Source: Flavilitoribacter nigricans DSM 23189 = NBRC 102662
GTDB lineage: Bacteria; Bacteroidota; Bacteroidia; Chitinophagales; Saprospiraceae
Assembly (NCBI RefSeq): GCF_002646595.1
Contig: NZ_PDUD01000018.1
Coordinates: 310,001 to 374,000 of the forward strand
DNA: 64,000 bases
Direction of reading: 5' to 3'
Shown here: positions 8,355 through 15,765 of the stretch, in pieces
How positions within the stretch are numbered: the first letter of the stretch is position 1
How the letters are laid out: every line of letters begins with the position of its first letter
Program-made: the position numbers and the translations under genes
The notes under the pieces: generated by a model
Seen by the model: only the letters and a program-made list of their open reading frames with translations
Databases searched by the model: none
What the model was told of the DNA's origin: nothing

Positions 8355-9341
8355 TCAGGAATCATTCTTCTTTTTGGCAGGTGCTTTTCCCTGCTGGACG
8401 ACATGGGCCAGTTCGTGGGCCAGTAGATGGAGGCCATGCTGCGTTTCCGGACGGTATTTGCCGTTATTGAAATAGATATCCCGACCAAAGGCGAAGGCCT
8501 GGGCATTTATATTTTTGTTCATAGCCGTTGCTTCCCGGTCCGTATGAATACGCACCTCACTGAAATCGGCTCCGATGGCCTGCTCCATTTTTGCCTTTAC
8601 AGCTTTGGGTAGCGGTCTTCCGTTTCCTTTATTGCGATTTAGTTTCTTTTTAACCGTAGCTTTTCGGTTGTTTTTTCCGCTTCCGGGTGCGGGCTTGGTT
8701 TGCATGGCTTCTTCTTCCTCCTGGGCCTGAGGCTCTTCCTCTTCCATCATTTGCAGACTTTCCTCTTCTTCTCCTCCTTTGGATTGCAGTGCCTCTTCTT
8801 CTTCGTCTTCCTGGGCCTGGGGTTCTTCCTCCTCCATCGTTTGCAGGCTCTCTTCTTCCTCTTCTCCTTTGGATTGCAGGCTCTCCTCCTCCTCGTCTTC
8901 CTGGGCCTGGGGTTCTTCCTCCTCCATCATTTGCAGGCTCTCTTCTTCCTCTTCTCCTTTGGGTTGAATGGATTCTACCTCTTCCATTTTTTGTAACCCG
9001 GGTTTCTCCTGGATGGCCTTGTCCTTTTCCATCCGTTGGGTATTGGTCCCCATTTCGTCCTCTTTGGCGTTGGTCATATACCGCTGGACGTCGGCCTGCG
9101 GGCCGGTTTTACCCTGGGTCCGGGTCTGTTTGCCCAGGGTTACCGCATCGGCGACCTGATCGGCTTCCTTCTCGTAAGCATCTCCGGGATTACCCATTTT
9201 GGATTTGGCTTGAAAAAAAGGAGTTCGGGCGCTATTATCCGCCTGCTTTTCCACCGACTGTTTTTGAAAGAACGGCTTTTTCTGCTGCTCTCCCTGTTCG
9301 GGATTACGGTGACGGCGGGATCTGGGTCTGGAAGTTTTCAT
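8355..9341 (-). CDS. DUF4157 (eCIS core) protein with acidic repeats, no cargo domain
   Basis: A 328-aa protein with an N-terminal basic stretch and a phenylalanine-rich FFQ segment, then the signature GNPGDAYEKEADQVAD (about 50-65), a Glu/Gln-rich acidic region of three 30-residue repeats (about 125-215), a Lys-rich linker, and a C-terminal DUF4157 domain with the zinc-protease-like helix HELAH. DUF4157 proteins are strongly associated with eCIS loci and usually carry a toxin after the domain. Here the protein stops about 15 residues after HELAH, so no cargo is attached. It could be an adaptor, a packing protein, or the head of a toxin that has lost its tail. It has no signal peptide. It follows the two putative immunity genes and precedes the ATPase. 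Confidence 0.85.
   Translation of the reverse strand: MKTSRPRSRRHRNPEQGEQQKKPFFQKQSVEKQADNSARTPFFQAKSKMGNPGDAYEKEADQVADAVTLGKQTRTQGKTGPQADVQRYMTNAKEDEMGTNTQRMEKDKAIQEKPGLQKMEEVESIQPKGEEEEESLQMMEEEEPQAQEDEEEESLQSKGEEEEESLQTMEEEEPQAQEDEEEEALQSKGGEEEESLQMMEEEEPQAQEEEEAMQTKPAPGSGKNNRKATVKKKLNRNKGNGRPLPKAVKAKMEQAIGADFSEVRIHTDREATAMNKNINAQAFAFGRDIYFNNGKYRPETQHGLHLLAHELAHVVQQGKAPAKKKNDS
8700..8966 (-). repeat. Three 90-bp in-frame tandem repeats encoding acidic repeats
   Basis: Units begin at 8966, 8876 and 8786 (minus strand), each exactly 90 bp except a shortened last copy. Each encodes about 30 residues of the type Q-(S/P)-K-G-E-rich-SLQ-(M/T)-M-EEEEPQAQE. Copies are nearly identical at both DNA and protein level, so copy number may vary between strains. 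Confidence 0.9.
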
Positions 9342-9353
9342 AAGGTCAATTTT

Positions 9354-9971
9354 TTAAGATTGGTCAAAATCCTGGGACGGAGTGACGCCTCGTTCCCGTA
9401 GTCTACGGGCTATGCTGTTGCCGATGGATTCTTTGAGTTCCTGCTGACGCTTTTTTTCTTTGCGATCGATCTCTTCGGCGAAAAAACGCCGGTGCAGGTC
9501 CTGGGACCAGGCTTCGAGATTTTCGGGATCTTGGGGTAGGTCAGCAAAAACATCTCCCATGATCTCTTTTATGAGATCATTCGCCTTTTGATTTATTTCC
9601 TGCACTTCAGTTTCAGGAAAAAGCGATTCAATGGAAAAGTTTTCCCCGACAGGCAACTCATCACTCATTTCTTTTAATAATTCTTTCAGTCCGGCCTCAC
9701 TATCATTTTCTAGCTCAGTTAAATGGGTGAATTTTTTCAGGCTTGACCACGCATTTTTCGTTTCCTGAAGCGCCAGGCGCCAATTTTCTTCTAAAATCCT
9801 ATATACCTGTTCTTCCGTTACCTGAAATGCCATCAGTTGCCCCAAACTGACATATTTTAAATTACCATTGAGATCCCAAACCTCATCCGGACCGGGAATG
9901 ATCACTACATCTTCGGGTAACTTGAAAAAAACATGTTTATGCTTTCCTTTTTTATCGTATAAGATCTGCAT
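9354..9971 (-). CDS. Uncharacterised 205-aa protein of the eCIS cargo cassette
   Basis: I do not recognise this protein. It begins with a beta-rich part (about 1-55, including KHVFFKLPEDVVIIPGPDEVWDL) and continues as a long, charged, mostly helical region (about 60-205) ending in a basic segment RRLRERGVTP. There is no signal peptide or membrane segment. It starts 21 bp after the Imm26-like gene and ends 12 bp before the DUF4157 gene, all on the same strand, so it is probably co-transcribed with the toxin. Its bases are AT-richer than the structural genes. It may be a second immunity protein, a loading chaperone for the toxin or for the DUF4157 protein; none of these can be chosen from sequence. 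Confidence 0.75.
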   Translation of the reverse strand: MQILYDKKGKHKHVFFKLPEDVVIIPGPDEVWDLNGNLKYVSLGQLMAFQVTEEQVYRILEENWRLALQETKNAWSSLKKFTHLTELENDSEAGLKELLKEMSDELPVGENFSIESLFPETEVQEINQKANDLIKEIMGDVFADLPQDPENLEAWSQDLHRRFFAEEIDRKEKKRQQELKESIGNSIARRLRERGVTPSQDFDQS

Positions 9972-9992
9972 ATCAGCAATTATACATTTTAG

Positions 9993-10649
9993 TCATTTTT
10001 CCAGCAATCTACCGCAATCAATCTTATGGGCCTTGCACAGCTCAGGATAGCTAGCGTTCGCATCCAATCCGGCCAGATCGAATATCTTTTTCCTGACGGC
10101 TTTATCGTGAAATCTCAGATCAGCGTTCATTAAAGAAGTTTTATCACGCCAGAATTCGGGAATCAATTCCTCTTTTCCGGTATATTTAGCGATAAGATCA
10201 GAAAATATTAAACCCGACAGTATTGTTGGCCGGCAATTCAGCGCATCAGCTTCTGCAGTAGCAATCGGGATAGGTATTTCTATTTCTCCTTTCACTAAAT
10301 GAATTTTTCCTTCAATATTCAACAGATATTCCGGAAAATCAAGTTCTTCCACTTTAACCTTCCCGACGTCAACCTTTTTCCAAGTCCCCTCCTCTATCGC
10401 CTCTCTATCAAAAAATTCGCCCTTAAAAACGTATTCCTTTGATTTTAGGGAATTTTGTTCCGTTTTGTTAAACTGGTCAAATCCTGCTACCAGCAAACAA
10501 TCACTGAAGAATGATAACTGCTGTTTGGAAGAGATCAGTTTCCGATCCAACAGGTCTTTTATATCCAATAGTATCTTACCATAAAAAAAGCCATTACTAT
10601 CATCGAGAGCGTGGCTAAAGATCGTACCTGGTGAGAAAGTTTTTTTCAT
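9993..10649 (-). CDS. Putative immunity protein (Imm26-like N-terminus)
   Basis: A 218-aa cytoplasmic protein whose first 40 residues read KKTFSPGTIFSHALDDSNG followed by FFYGKIL. This resembles the Imm26 immunity family, which begins with a basic strand, a G-D/T-I-F turn, a short acidic loop and a YG(R/K) strand. The remainder (about 100-218) is mixed and includes a helical C-terminus with DLAGLDANASYPELCKAH. The gene starts 10 bp after the stop of the GIY-YIG toxin, which is the classical position for the cognate immunity gene of a polymorphic toxin. It is AT-rich compared with the structural genes. The immunity role is strongly suggested by position; the family name is only a resemblance. 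Confidence 0.6.
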   Translation of the reverse strand: MKKTFSPGTIFSHALDDSNGFFYGKILLDIKDLLDRKLISSKQQLSFFSDCLLVAGFDQFNKTEQNSLKSKEYVFKGEFFDREAIEEGTWKKVDVGKVKVEELDFPEYLLNIEGKIHLVKGEIEIPIPIATAEADALNCRPTILSGLIFSDLIAKYTGKEELIPEFWRDKTSLMNADLRFHDKAVRKKIFDLAGLDANASYPELCKAHKIDCGRLLEK

Positions 10650-10659
10650 AGAATTATAT

Positions 10660-11055
10660 TTACAGGCAAGGCCCGATAAATAGATGCTTGTGTTTTTGAT
10701 AAGTTGTTACTTTGAGGATCGTATGTTTATTTAACCCATTCGTGCCGATTGCCCCGTGCTTTATCGCTAAATGACGTTCGGTAATGGCCGCACCAATCGG
10801 ATTAAAAGTTCCCCTGCCAAGTTGCTGGACTACAAAGCGAGGACGGCCTCTGAATTTCTTTTCCATGTTTGCTTTCCAACTTCTGGGCTTCTTTCTTCCT
10901 TCGTCAATATGTTCCTGGTATCGCTTTGTGTAGCCGCCTCGCCCAACTTCGGCTTGTCCAACATATACTTTCCCGGTAGCCATATCCGTGATCAGATAGA
11001 AATCCACCTGAACCGTATTGATACTCTTAAAGTTTGGCCTTTTTTTCCGTGCCGT
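10660..11055 (-). other. GIY-YIG nuclease domain of the cargo toxin
   Basis: Residues 1571-1701 follow the Hint terminal Asn. Tyr1590 and Tyr1601 are 11 residues apart, the same spacing as the catalytic tyrosines of I-TevI (Y6 and Y17). E1663 sits in AAITERHLAIKHG, the position of the metal-binding Glu, and N1679 follows 16 residues later, close to the Glu-Asn spacing of I-TevI. Basic residues R1609, R1615 and H1619 fill the region of the conserved Arg/His. All key positions look intact, so it is probably an active DNA endonuclease. Confidence 0.75.
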
Positions 11056-14000
11056 ATTATGAACAAGAATGCCTGTTTTACCTACAAAAAAATTACTGTT
11101 TCCCGCTACCGTCAGATTATAAGCCAGTGATTCGACGTTTGAGAAAGATACTTTTCCGATCTGATGGAGTTCACCTTCTAGATCTCTCAATGTCATACCA
11201 GACTCCAGATGCTTAGCTTCAATCCAATCACTTCTTTCTTCCACCCAAAAAGGATGTTTCCCGGTACTTTGGATAATTTCACCACTATTCAGAAAAATAT
11301 CAAATAAATGAGTGGGGTGAGTAAAATGTACCTGAGTCACAGGTTTTAATTCCATTTTTGATTTTCTGACATTCCAAGTTTTAACTATATCCCCAGCTTT
11401 GATTTCTGAAATAGGAATATCCCCAAGCTTTGTTTTTACAAGGGTGCTGCCGGGAAAACAGATCGATCCACTGGTTCCTAGGTCACCATAATCCATATCT
11501 CGCACCCGGTCGCCTCCCGAAGTAGTTGGATCATCGGCCTTAGCAGCTTTGATTCCTGCATCATCGGGGTCCATATTCCGTAATAGCTTATCAGTCGGTG
11601 CTGTCGCTTCATCTATTAAACGTTGAGTTTCCGGATCAAATTCTTCGTAATTCCTTGGACGGAAACCATCAAGTGTATCATCGAGAATACAAAATTCATC
11701 CGAGAACCTACACCATTTTCCGTTTTTCTTCCGCTTGTAAGTATGCCCGTTTGGCAATTCAACCTCCAGGTCATATTCGCCCTTTCCCCTTCGGACTTTA
11801 CCATTAGCGAAGCCTTCATGGAGCTCATCCCTAAGTTGTTTGGGTGAAAGTTCTTCTCCTTTCAATTTACCCGTTGCCTCGACTTGTTTTTTCCTACCTG
11901 AAGGTGTACTATCCGCGCCATCCGAGCTATTCTTACTTTTTGCTGGTTTCTTACTACTTCCCGGCACATTCCCATCCGATTTCGGCGCCGAAACGTCGGC
12001 TCCCGAACCCTTACCACCCGACACTTTTACATCCGGGGCCCCGGTCTTAGGCTTAAATCGGTTGGAGATCTTGCCTTTCAGGAAGCTGAAACTTCCGGTC
12101 CCCAGGCTAACCCCCGCACCGATACCGGCACCGATCAATACACCTTGCAGCGTAATGGGATTGCCCACCGCCAGGTCACCCAGAATACCGCCGGCCGCAT
12201 CGAAAGCCATCTCGATACCGCCCCGCAGTACGTGCTGACCGATCGTTAGGCTGGCCGCCTGACTACCTTTTACGAGCACCTGGGCAAAATGCCCACCCAG
12301 TCCACCGAACGCCCCACCGATGGCGCCGAGGATAATGGCCTTACCCACGCCGTCCGACCATTTCTTGCCATCGATCAGATTGTTGCCGATCTGGATGACC
12401 GCTCCGGCCACTGCGCCGGCTACCGCTCCCTGGACGACCGTCGCCAGTAAGCCGCCCGCCGGACCGAGCACAACGATCATGATCACGATCACGACGATCA
12501 CGAGCAATATCTTCAGCACGGTTTTCCACCACGGCTGAACGGCTTTGGCGGCTTTCTCCGCTTCGACGCAGACCTTCTGATCCAGGTCCTTCTCCACGCT
12601 GTCCCGCATGCCCCCCTCGATATTCTCTTTGTTGGTCTTGATCCGGTTGGTGATCTCCGTATTGATTTGGGTAAACAGGCCATCCAGGCCAGTAAGTACC
12701 GCGTCGTAGGTACTCATGGCAGTTGCGACCGTGTTGTCGACCTGTTGTACGAATCCACCGAGTAGTTTGGCGTATCCGGCGATGGTTTTGGCCACGCAGA
12801 CGTTGACCGCCTGGGTAAATACCGCTGCGGTTTGTTTGCTCGCCGCAATTTCCGTATCCGCGTAGGTATCCAACGCACTGGTAGCCTGCTGGCCGCCACC
12901 GCCCAGTCCCTGATCTGCCGCGCTGTATCCCTGCTCGAAACTGGTCATAACCGCACTGAGCGCTCCGTCAAAGTGCGTACTCATCACCTGTACCTGCGCG
13001 CGTACTATCTCGGATTGGGGAGCCTCGTTGGTCAGCACCATATCCCGAAAACCAGTAATGAGCGTAAGTAATTTAGCCGCCGCTTCATTGGCTCCCGATA
13101 AAAGGGACGTGATCGCCATCTCCGCATCCCGCTCGATCGCCATAGACTGGCGGATCCCGAAATCCTTGATGAACTGCAGTTGGATCGCTTCCTGTTCCGT
13201 CAATTTACTGAGAGTGGTAGTCAGGGTACTCTGAACAGCAGTCAGCATTTGCGCCTGCAGGGCGGCCGCATTAGCCAGGCTGGATTGACGCTGGGTGGCG
13301 ATACCTTTCAGGGCATTATCCAAAGTGCATTTCAGGCTTTCGGCAGCCTGGGTAGATGCAGCGTGGACTTTTTCCAGATCTTTCGGTTTATCACAGACCA
13401 ACTTATCCGCCTGGGCCTGGGACTCCTCCACCATGCCTTCGCGGAACTGCTTGCCGGTCTCTCTGGCCGATTTTGCCCGGGCTTTATACCGGTTGTAGGT
13501 CAGATAACCGTCCCAGAAACCGTCCTTGATCTTGTTCTTGACCTTTTTCTTGACCTCAGCATCATTGGAACCTTCCGCATTTTCGTAGGCGACCGCGTGC
13601 TTTTCAGCCCGGGCCTTCGCCTCACCGCCAACGGTGATCCCGATGTTCCTGATCTCACCGTAGGCTTTATTGTAAGTAGCATCAATGGCCTGAAGTTGGG
13701 CGGCCTTTTTTTGCGCCAGTTCCTGGGACTTCAGCGCGTATTGCATCTGCACCATGAGAGTGGACTGCAGTGCCTTGGCTTCTATTTGTTGTACGGTAGT
13801 CTGGTGCTGGGCATTGATCATGACCTGAGCCTTAGCCGCTTTGATCAGGGCCGCAGCTTTCAGTTTGGCCGTATTGCTCTGTACTTCAGCCCGACGTGTT
13901 TTTATCTTTTCTTTGATCTCCCCCTGCCTGGCCGCAACCGTCGCCTTGATCATCTGGGACTTCTGCATGGCGGAATCAATAAAAGCATTCAGCTTGAAAG

Positions 14001-15765
14001 CTGCTGAATGAATGAACCCACCCGCCAGTACGGAACTTAACTGGTGATTGGCCAGTTCTTCGGCACGAGCCTGGTTCCCGGCTCCGTCGGCAGCCGGCTG
14101 CAGGTATTGTACCGGCGTGAATTGTAAACCAGTAGCGTGCACCCGGGAATTCATTAGTCCCCCGGTGGCCACCATCGCCCGTGCCCGTTGGGTTTCCCGC
14201 TCTACCATCAATTTTGGGCTCGCGGCTTCGCCCAATCCCTGGGGTTTGACCGTATCGGGCAATGCACCTTTTTTACCCGCCGTTTTTTTGCCTTTACCTT
14301 TTTTCCCTTTTGCTCCTTTCCTTTGTTTTTTGCCGCCTCCTTTCTGCGGTGCGTCCGGACCGTTTTGTGGCCCTTCTTTTTTAGCGGGAGGTGGAGCTGC
14401 CTTCGCCGGAGTGGCTTTGGCGGGCGTTCCTCCGGCCGCTTTGGCCCCTGGTTGCGGACCACAGGGCCCGGCCGCTGCTTTGGCATCAGCGGTAGCGTCT
14501 TCGGGAACCGCAGCCTGTCCTTTTTCGGGCGGTGGAGCGTTCTGCTGGCGATCTCCGACCGAAGCCCCGGCTTTGGCTCCTACCGCTGCCGGTTTTTCAT
14601 CTCCCTTGGGTTTGTCCTTGCCTTTAGGTGGTTGCTCCGGTTTAGGATTTTTTTCGGAGCACTCCTTCTCAATGCTGGCGGTTTCTTCACTTTTAGCTTG
14701 TTCCTTGCTGCCCTTCTTCTCCGTTTTTTCTTTTTCCTTGCATTTATTTTTCTCCGCCGCCGTTTTCACACTATCCCAGAAAGCCGCCTGAATATCCGGC
14801 ACGGCATCTCCATCCTCGGGTTTTCTCCGGACGCTTTTGCCCTGCTGGACCGTATGGGGCAATTCGTGCACCAGCAGGTGCTTACCGGATTCTGAGCCCG
14901 GATCGTACTGTCCCTTATTGAAATAAATATCACTGCCGTGGGTAAATGCTTTAGCTCCGATCTGCTGGCTCAGTTCGGCGGACTCGGAATTATTATGGAT
15001 CCTCACTCCCGAAAAGTCGGCCCCGATGGATGTTTCCATTTCCTTACGGGTGCCTCCGGACAGGCCCTGTCCACCCCCTTTCGTGCTTTCTAAACGGGAG
15101 GAAAAGTTACCGCCTCCGGAATTACTGCCGGCATTAGCCTGCGCCGCTTTGGGCTGAATACTTTCCTCAGCGGCCTCACAACTGGCGCATTTCCGTTGGA
15201 TCATATTATCCCTGCCTCCTACATGGCCTTCCTCCGGCATTCGGCGAACCATACCCTCTTCTTCCTCCGCGCATTCGGCACATTTCCGTTGGATGTTTCC
15301 CCCTGCATTGCCGGCGGCAGGATCATCACCTTCGCTTTCAAAGATGGGTTTCCGACGGATTCCTTCCGGCTCCGTGTTTTCCTCTTCCTTTTTCTGCAAC
15401 TGCTCTTTCTGTTCGCAGTGCGCGCATTTCGCCTGGACGGCGGGCGGGGTATTATTTCCGGAATTTTCGACAGTTCCGGTATTGTTCTTTTGTTGGCTGA
15501 TTACCCGGTCGGCTACCCGATCTGCTTCCTGTTCGTACTGATCGTTGGGACGTCCGATGCGCAGCCCGTTGTTTTGGGCCTTTGCCTGAATACCCGGTGA
15601 GTTCGCACCGCCCGGAAAGAATGGTTTGGTCTGAAGTGATGGACGATCCGAAAAGAAGCCCTGTTCACTTTCCGGTTCAAAGAAGTGAGTAGGTTTGGCC
15701 TGTTGTTGCCGGTTACTACTGGTGCTATGGTTTTCGGTCGTTTTCAAATCATTACCATTCAACAA
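10660..15765 (-). CDS. eCIS cargo toxin: DUF4157 - Hint - GIY-YIG nuclease
   Basis: A 1701-aa multidomain protein. (1) The N-terminal eCIS-type region has GRPNDQYEQEADRVAD, three KCAxC Cys pairs and a DUF4157 domain with H300-E-L-P-H304. (2) A Pro/Ala/Lys linker follows (about 320-510, very basic near 475-502). (3) Next is a long alanine/glutamine-rich helical region (about 520-1070). (4) A hydrophobic stretch begins at L1084, followed by glycine-rich segments to about 1200. (5) The Hint domain runs from C1436 to N1570 with TxxH (T1501, H1504) and terminal H-N. (6) The GIY-YIG nuclease (1571-1701) has Y1590, Y1601, R1609/R1615, E1663 and N1679. The start is probably TTG at 15765, overlapping the tape-measure stop by 14 bp; no early ATG exists. 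The inferred role is delivery by the particle, self-cleavage at Hint and DNA cleavage in the target. Confidence 0.85.
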   Translation of the reverse strand: MLNGNDLKTTENHSTSSNRQQQAKPTHFFEPESEQGFFSDRPSLQTKPFFPGGANSPGIQAKAQNNGLRIGRPNDQYEQEADRVADRVISQQKNNTGTVENSGNNTPPAVQAKCAHCEQKEQLQKKEEENTEPEGIRRKPIFESEGDDPAAGNAGGNIQRKCAECAEEEEGMVRRMPEEGHVGGRDNMIQRKCASCEAAEESIQPKAAQANAGSNSGGGNFSSRLESTKGGGQGLSGGTRKEMETSIGADFSGVRIHNNSESAELSQQIGAKAFTHGSDIYFNKGQYDPGSESGKHLLVHELPHTVQQGKSVRRKPEDGDAVPDIQAAFWDSVKTAAEKNKCKEKEKTEKKGSKEQAKSEETASIEKECSEKNPKPEQPPKGKDKPKGDEKPAAVGAKAGASVGDRQQNAPPPEKGQAAVPEDATADAKAAAGPCGPQPGAKAAGGTPAKATPAKAAPPPAKKEGPQNGPDAPQKGGGKKQRKGAKGKKGKGKKTAGKKGALPDTVKPQGLGEAASPKLMVERETQRARAMVATGGLMNSRVHATGLQFTPVQYLQPAADGAGNQARAEELANHQLSSVLAGGFIHSAAFKLNAFIDSAMQKSQMIKATVAARQGEIKEKIKTRRAEVQSNTAKLKAAALIKAAKAQVMINAQHQTTVQQIEAKALQSTLMVQMQYALKSQELAQKKAAQLQAIDATYNKAYGEIRNIGITVGGEAKARAEKHAVAYENAEGSNDAEVKKKVKNKIKDGFWDGYLTYNRYKARAKSARETGKQFREGMVEESQAQADKLVCDKPKDLEKVHAASTQAAESLKCTLDNALKGIATQRQSSLANAAALQAQMLTAVQSTLTTTLSKLTEQEAIQLQFIKDFGIRQSMAIERDAEMAITSLLSGANEAAAKLLTLITGFRDMVLTNEAPQSEIVRAQVQVMSTHFDGALSAVMTSFEQGYSAADQGLGGGGQQATSALDTYADTEIAASKQTAAVFTQAVNVCVAKTIAGYAKLLGGFVQQVDNTVATAMSTYDAVLTGLDGLFTQINTEITNRIKTNKENIEGGMRDSVEKDLDQKVCVEAEKAAKAVQPWWKTVLKILLVIVVIVIMIVVLGPAGGLLATVVQGAVAGAVAGAVIQIGNNLIDGKKWSDGVGKAIILGAIGGAFGGLGGHFAQVLVKGSQAASLTIGQHVLRGGIEMAFDAAGGILGDLAVGNPITLQGVLIGAGIGAGVSLGTGSFSFLKGKISNRFKPKTGAPDVKVSGGKGSGADVSAPKSDGNVPGSSKKPAKSKNSSDGADSTPSGRKKQVEATGKLKGEELSPKQLRDELHEGFANGKVRRGKGEYDLEVELPNGHTYKRKKNGKWCRFSDEFCILDDTLDGFRPRNYEEFDPETQRLIDEATAPTDKLLRNMDPDDAGIKAAKADDPTTSGGDRVRDMDYGDLGTSGSICFPGSTLVKTKLGDIPISEIKAGDIVKTWNVRKSKMELKPVTQVHFTHPTHLFDIFLNSGEIIQSTGKHPFWVEERSDWIEAKHLESGMTLRDLEGELHQIGKVSFSNVESLAYNLTVAGNSNFFVGKTGILVHNTARKKRPNFKSINTVQVDFYLITDMATGKVYVGQAEVGRGGYTKRYQEHIDEGRKKPRSWKANMEKKFRGRPRFVVQQLGRGTFNPIGAAITERHLAIKHGAIGTNGLNKHTILKVTTYQKHKHLFIGPCL
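11056..11460 (-). other. Hint (intein-like) self-processing domain of the cargo toxin
   Basis: Residues 1436-1570. The first residue is Cys (SIC-FPGSTLVKT), followed by the GDIVKTWN strand, the block-B motif TGKHPFW and the terminal GILVHN. The residue after the Asn is Thr. Cys1, TxxH and terminal His-Asn are the catalytic elements of Hint domains. Cleavage after N1570 would free the nuclease, and the Thr at +1 would also suit intein-type chemistry. Confidence 0.85.

Noticed and set aside
8700-8966. CRISPR-like regular repeats
   Set aside because: Repeats are contiguous 90-bp in-frame units without spacers and encode a protein spacer.
8687-9343. Plus-strand frames of 98-218 codons opposite the acidic repeats
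   Set aside because: They are low-complexity Ser/Leu/Pro-rich antisense readings of the GAA/GAG-rich repeat region.
14048-14895. Plus-strand frames of about 240 codons opposite the toxin's Pro/Ala/Lys linker
   Set aside because: Antisense products of a GC-rich, biased coding stretch, with no recognisable domains.
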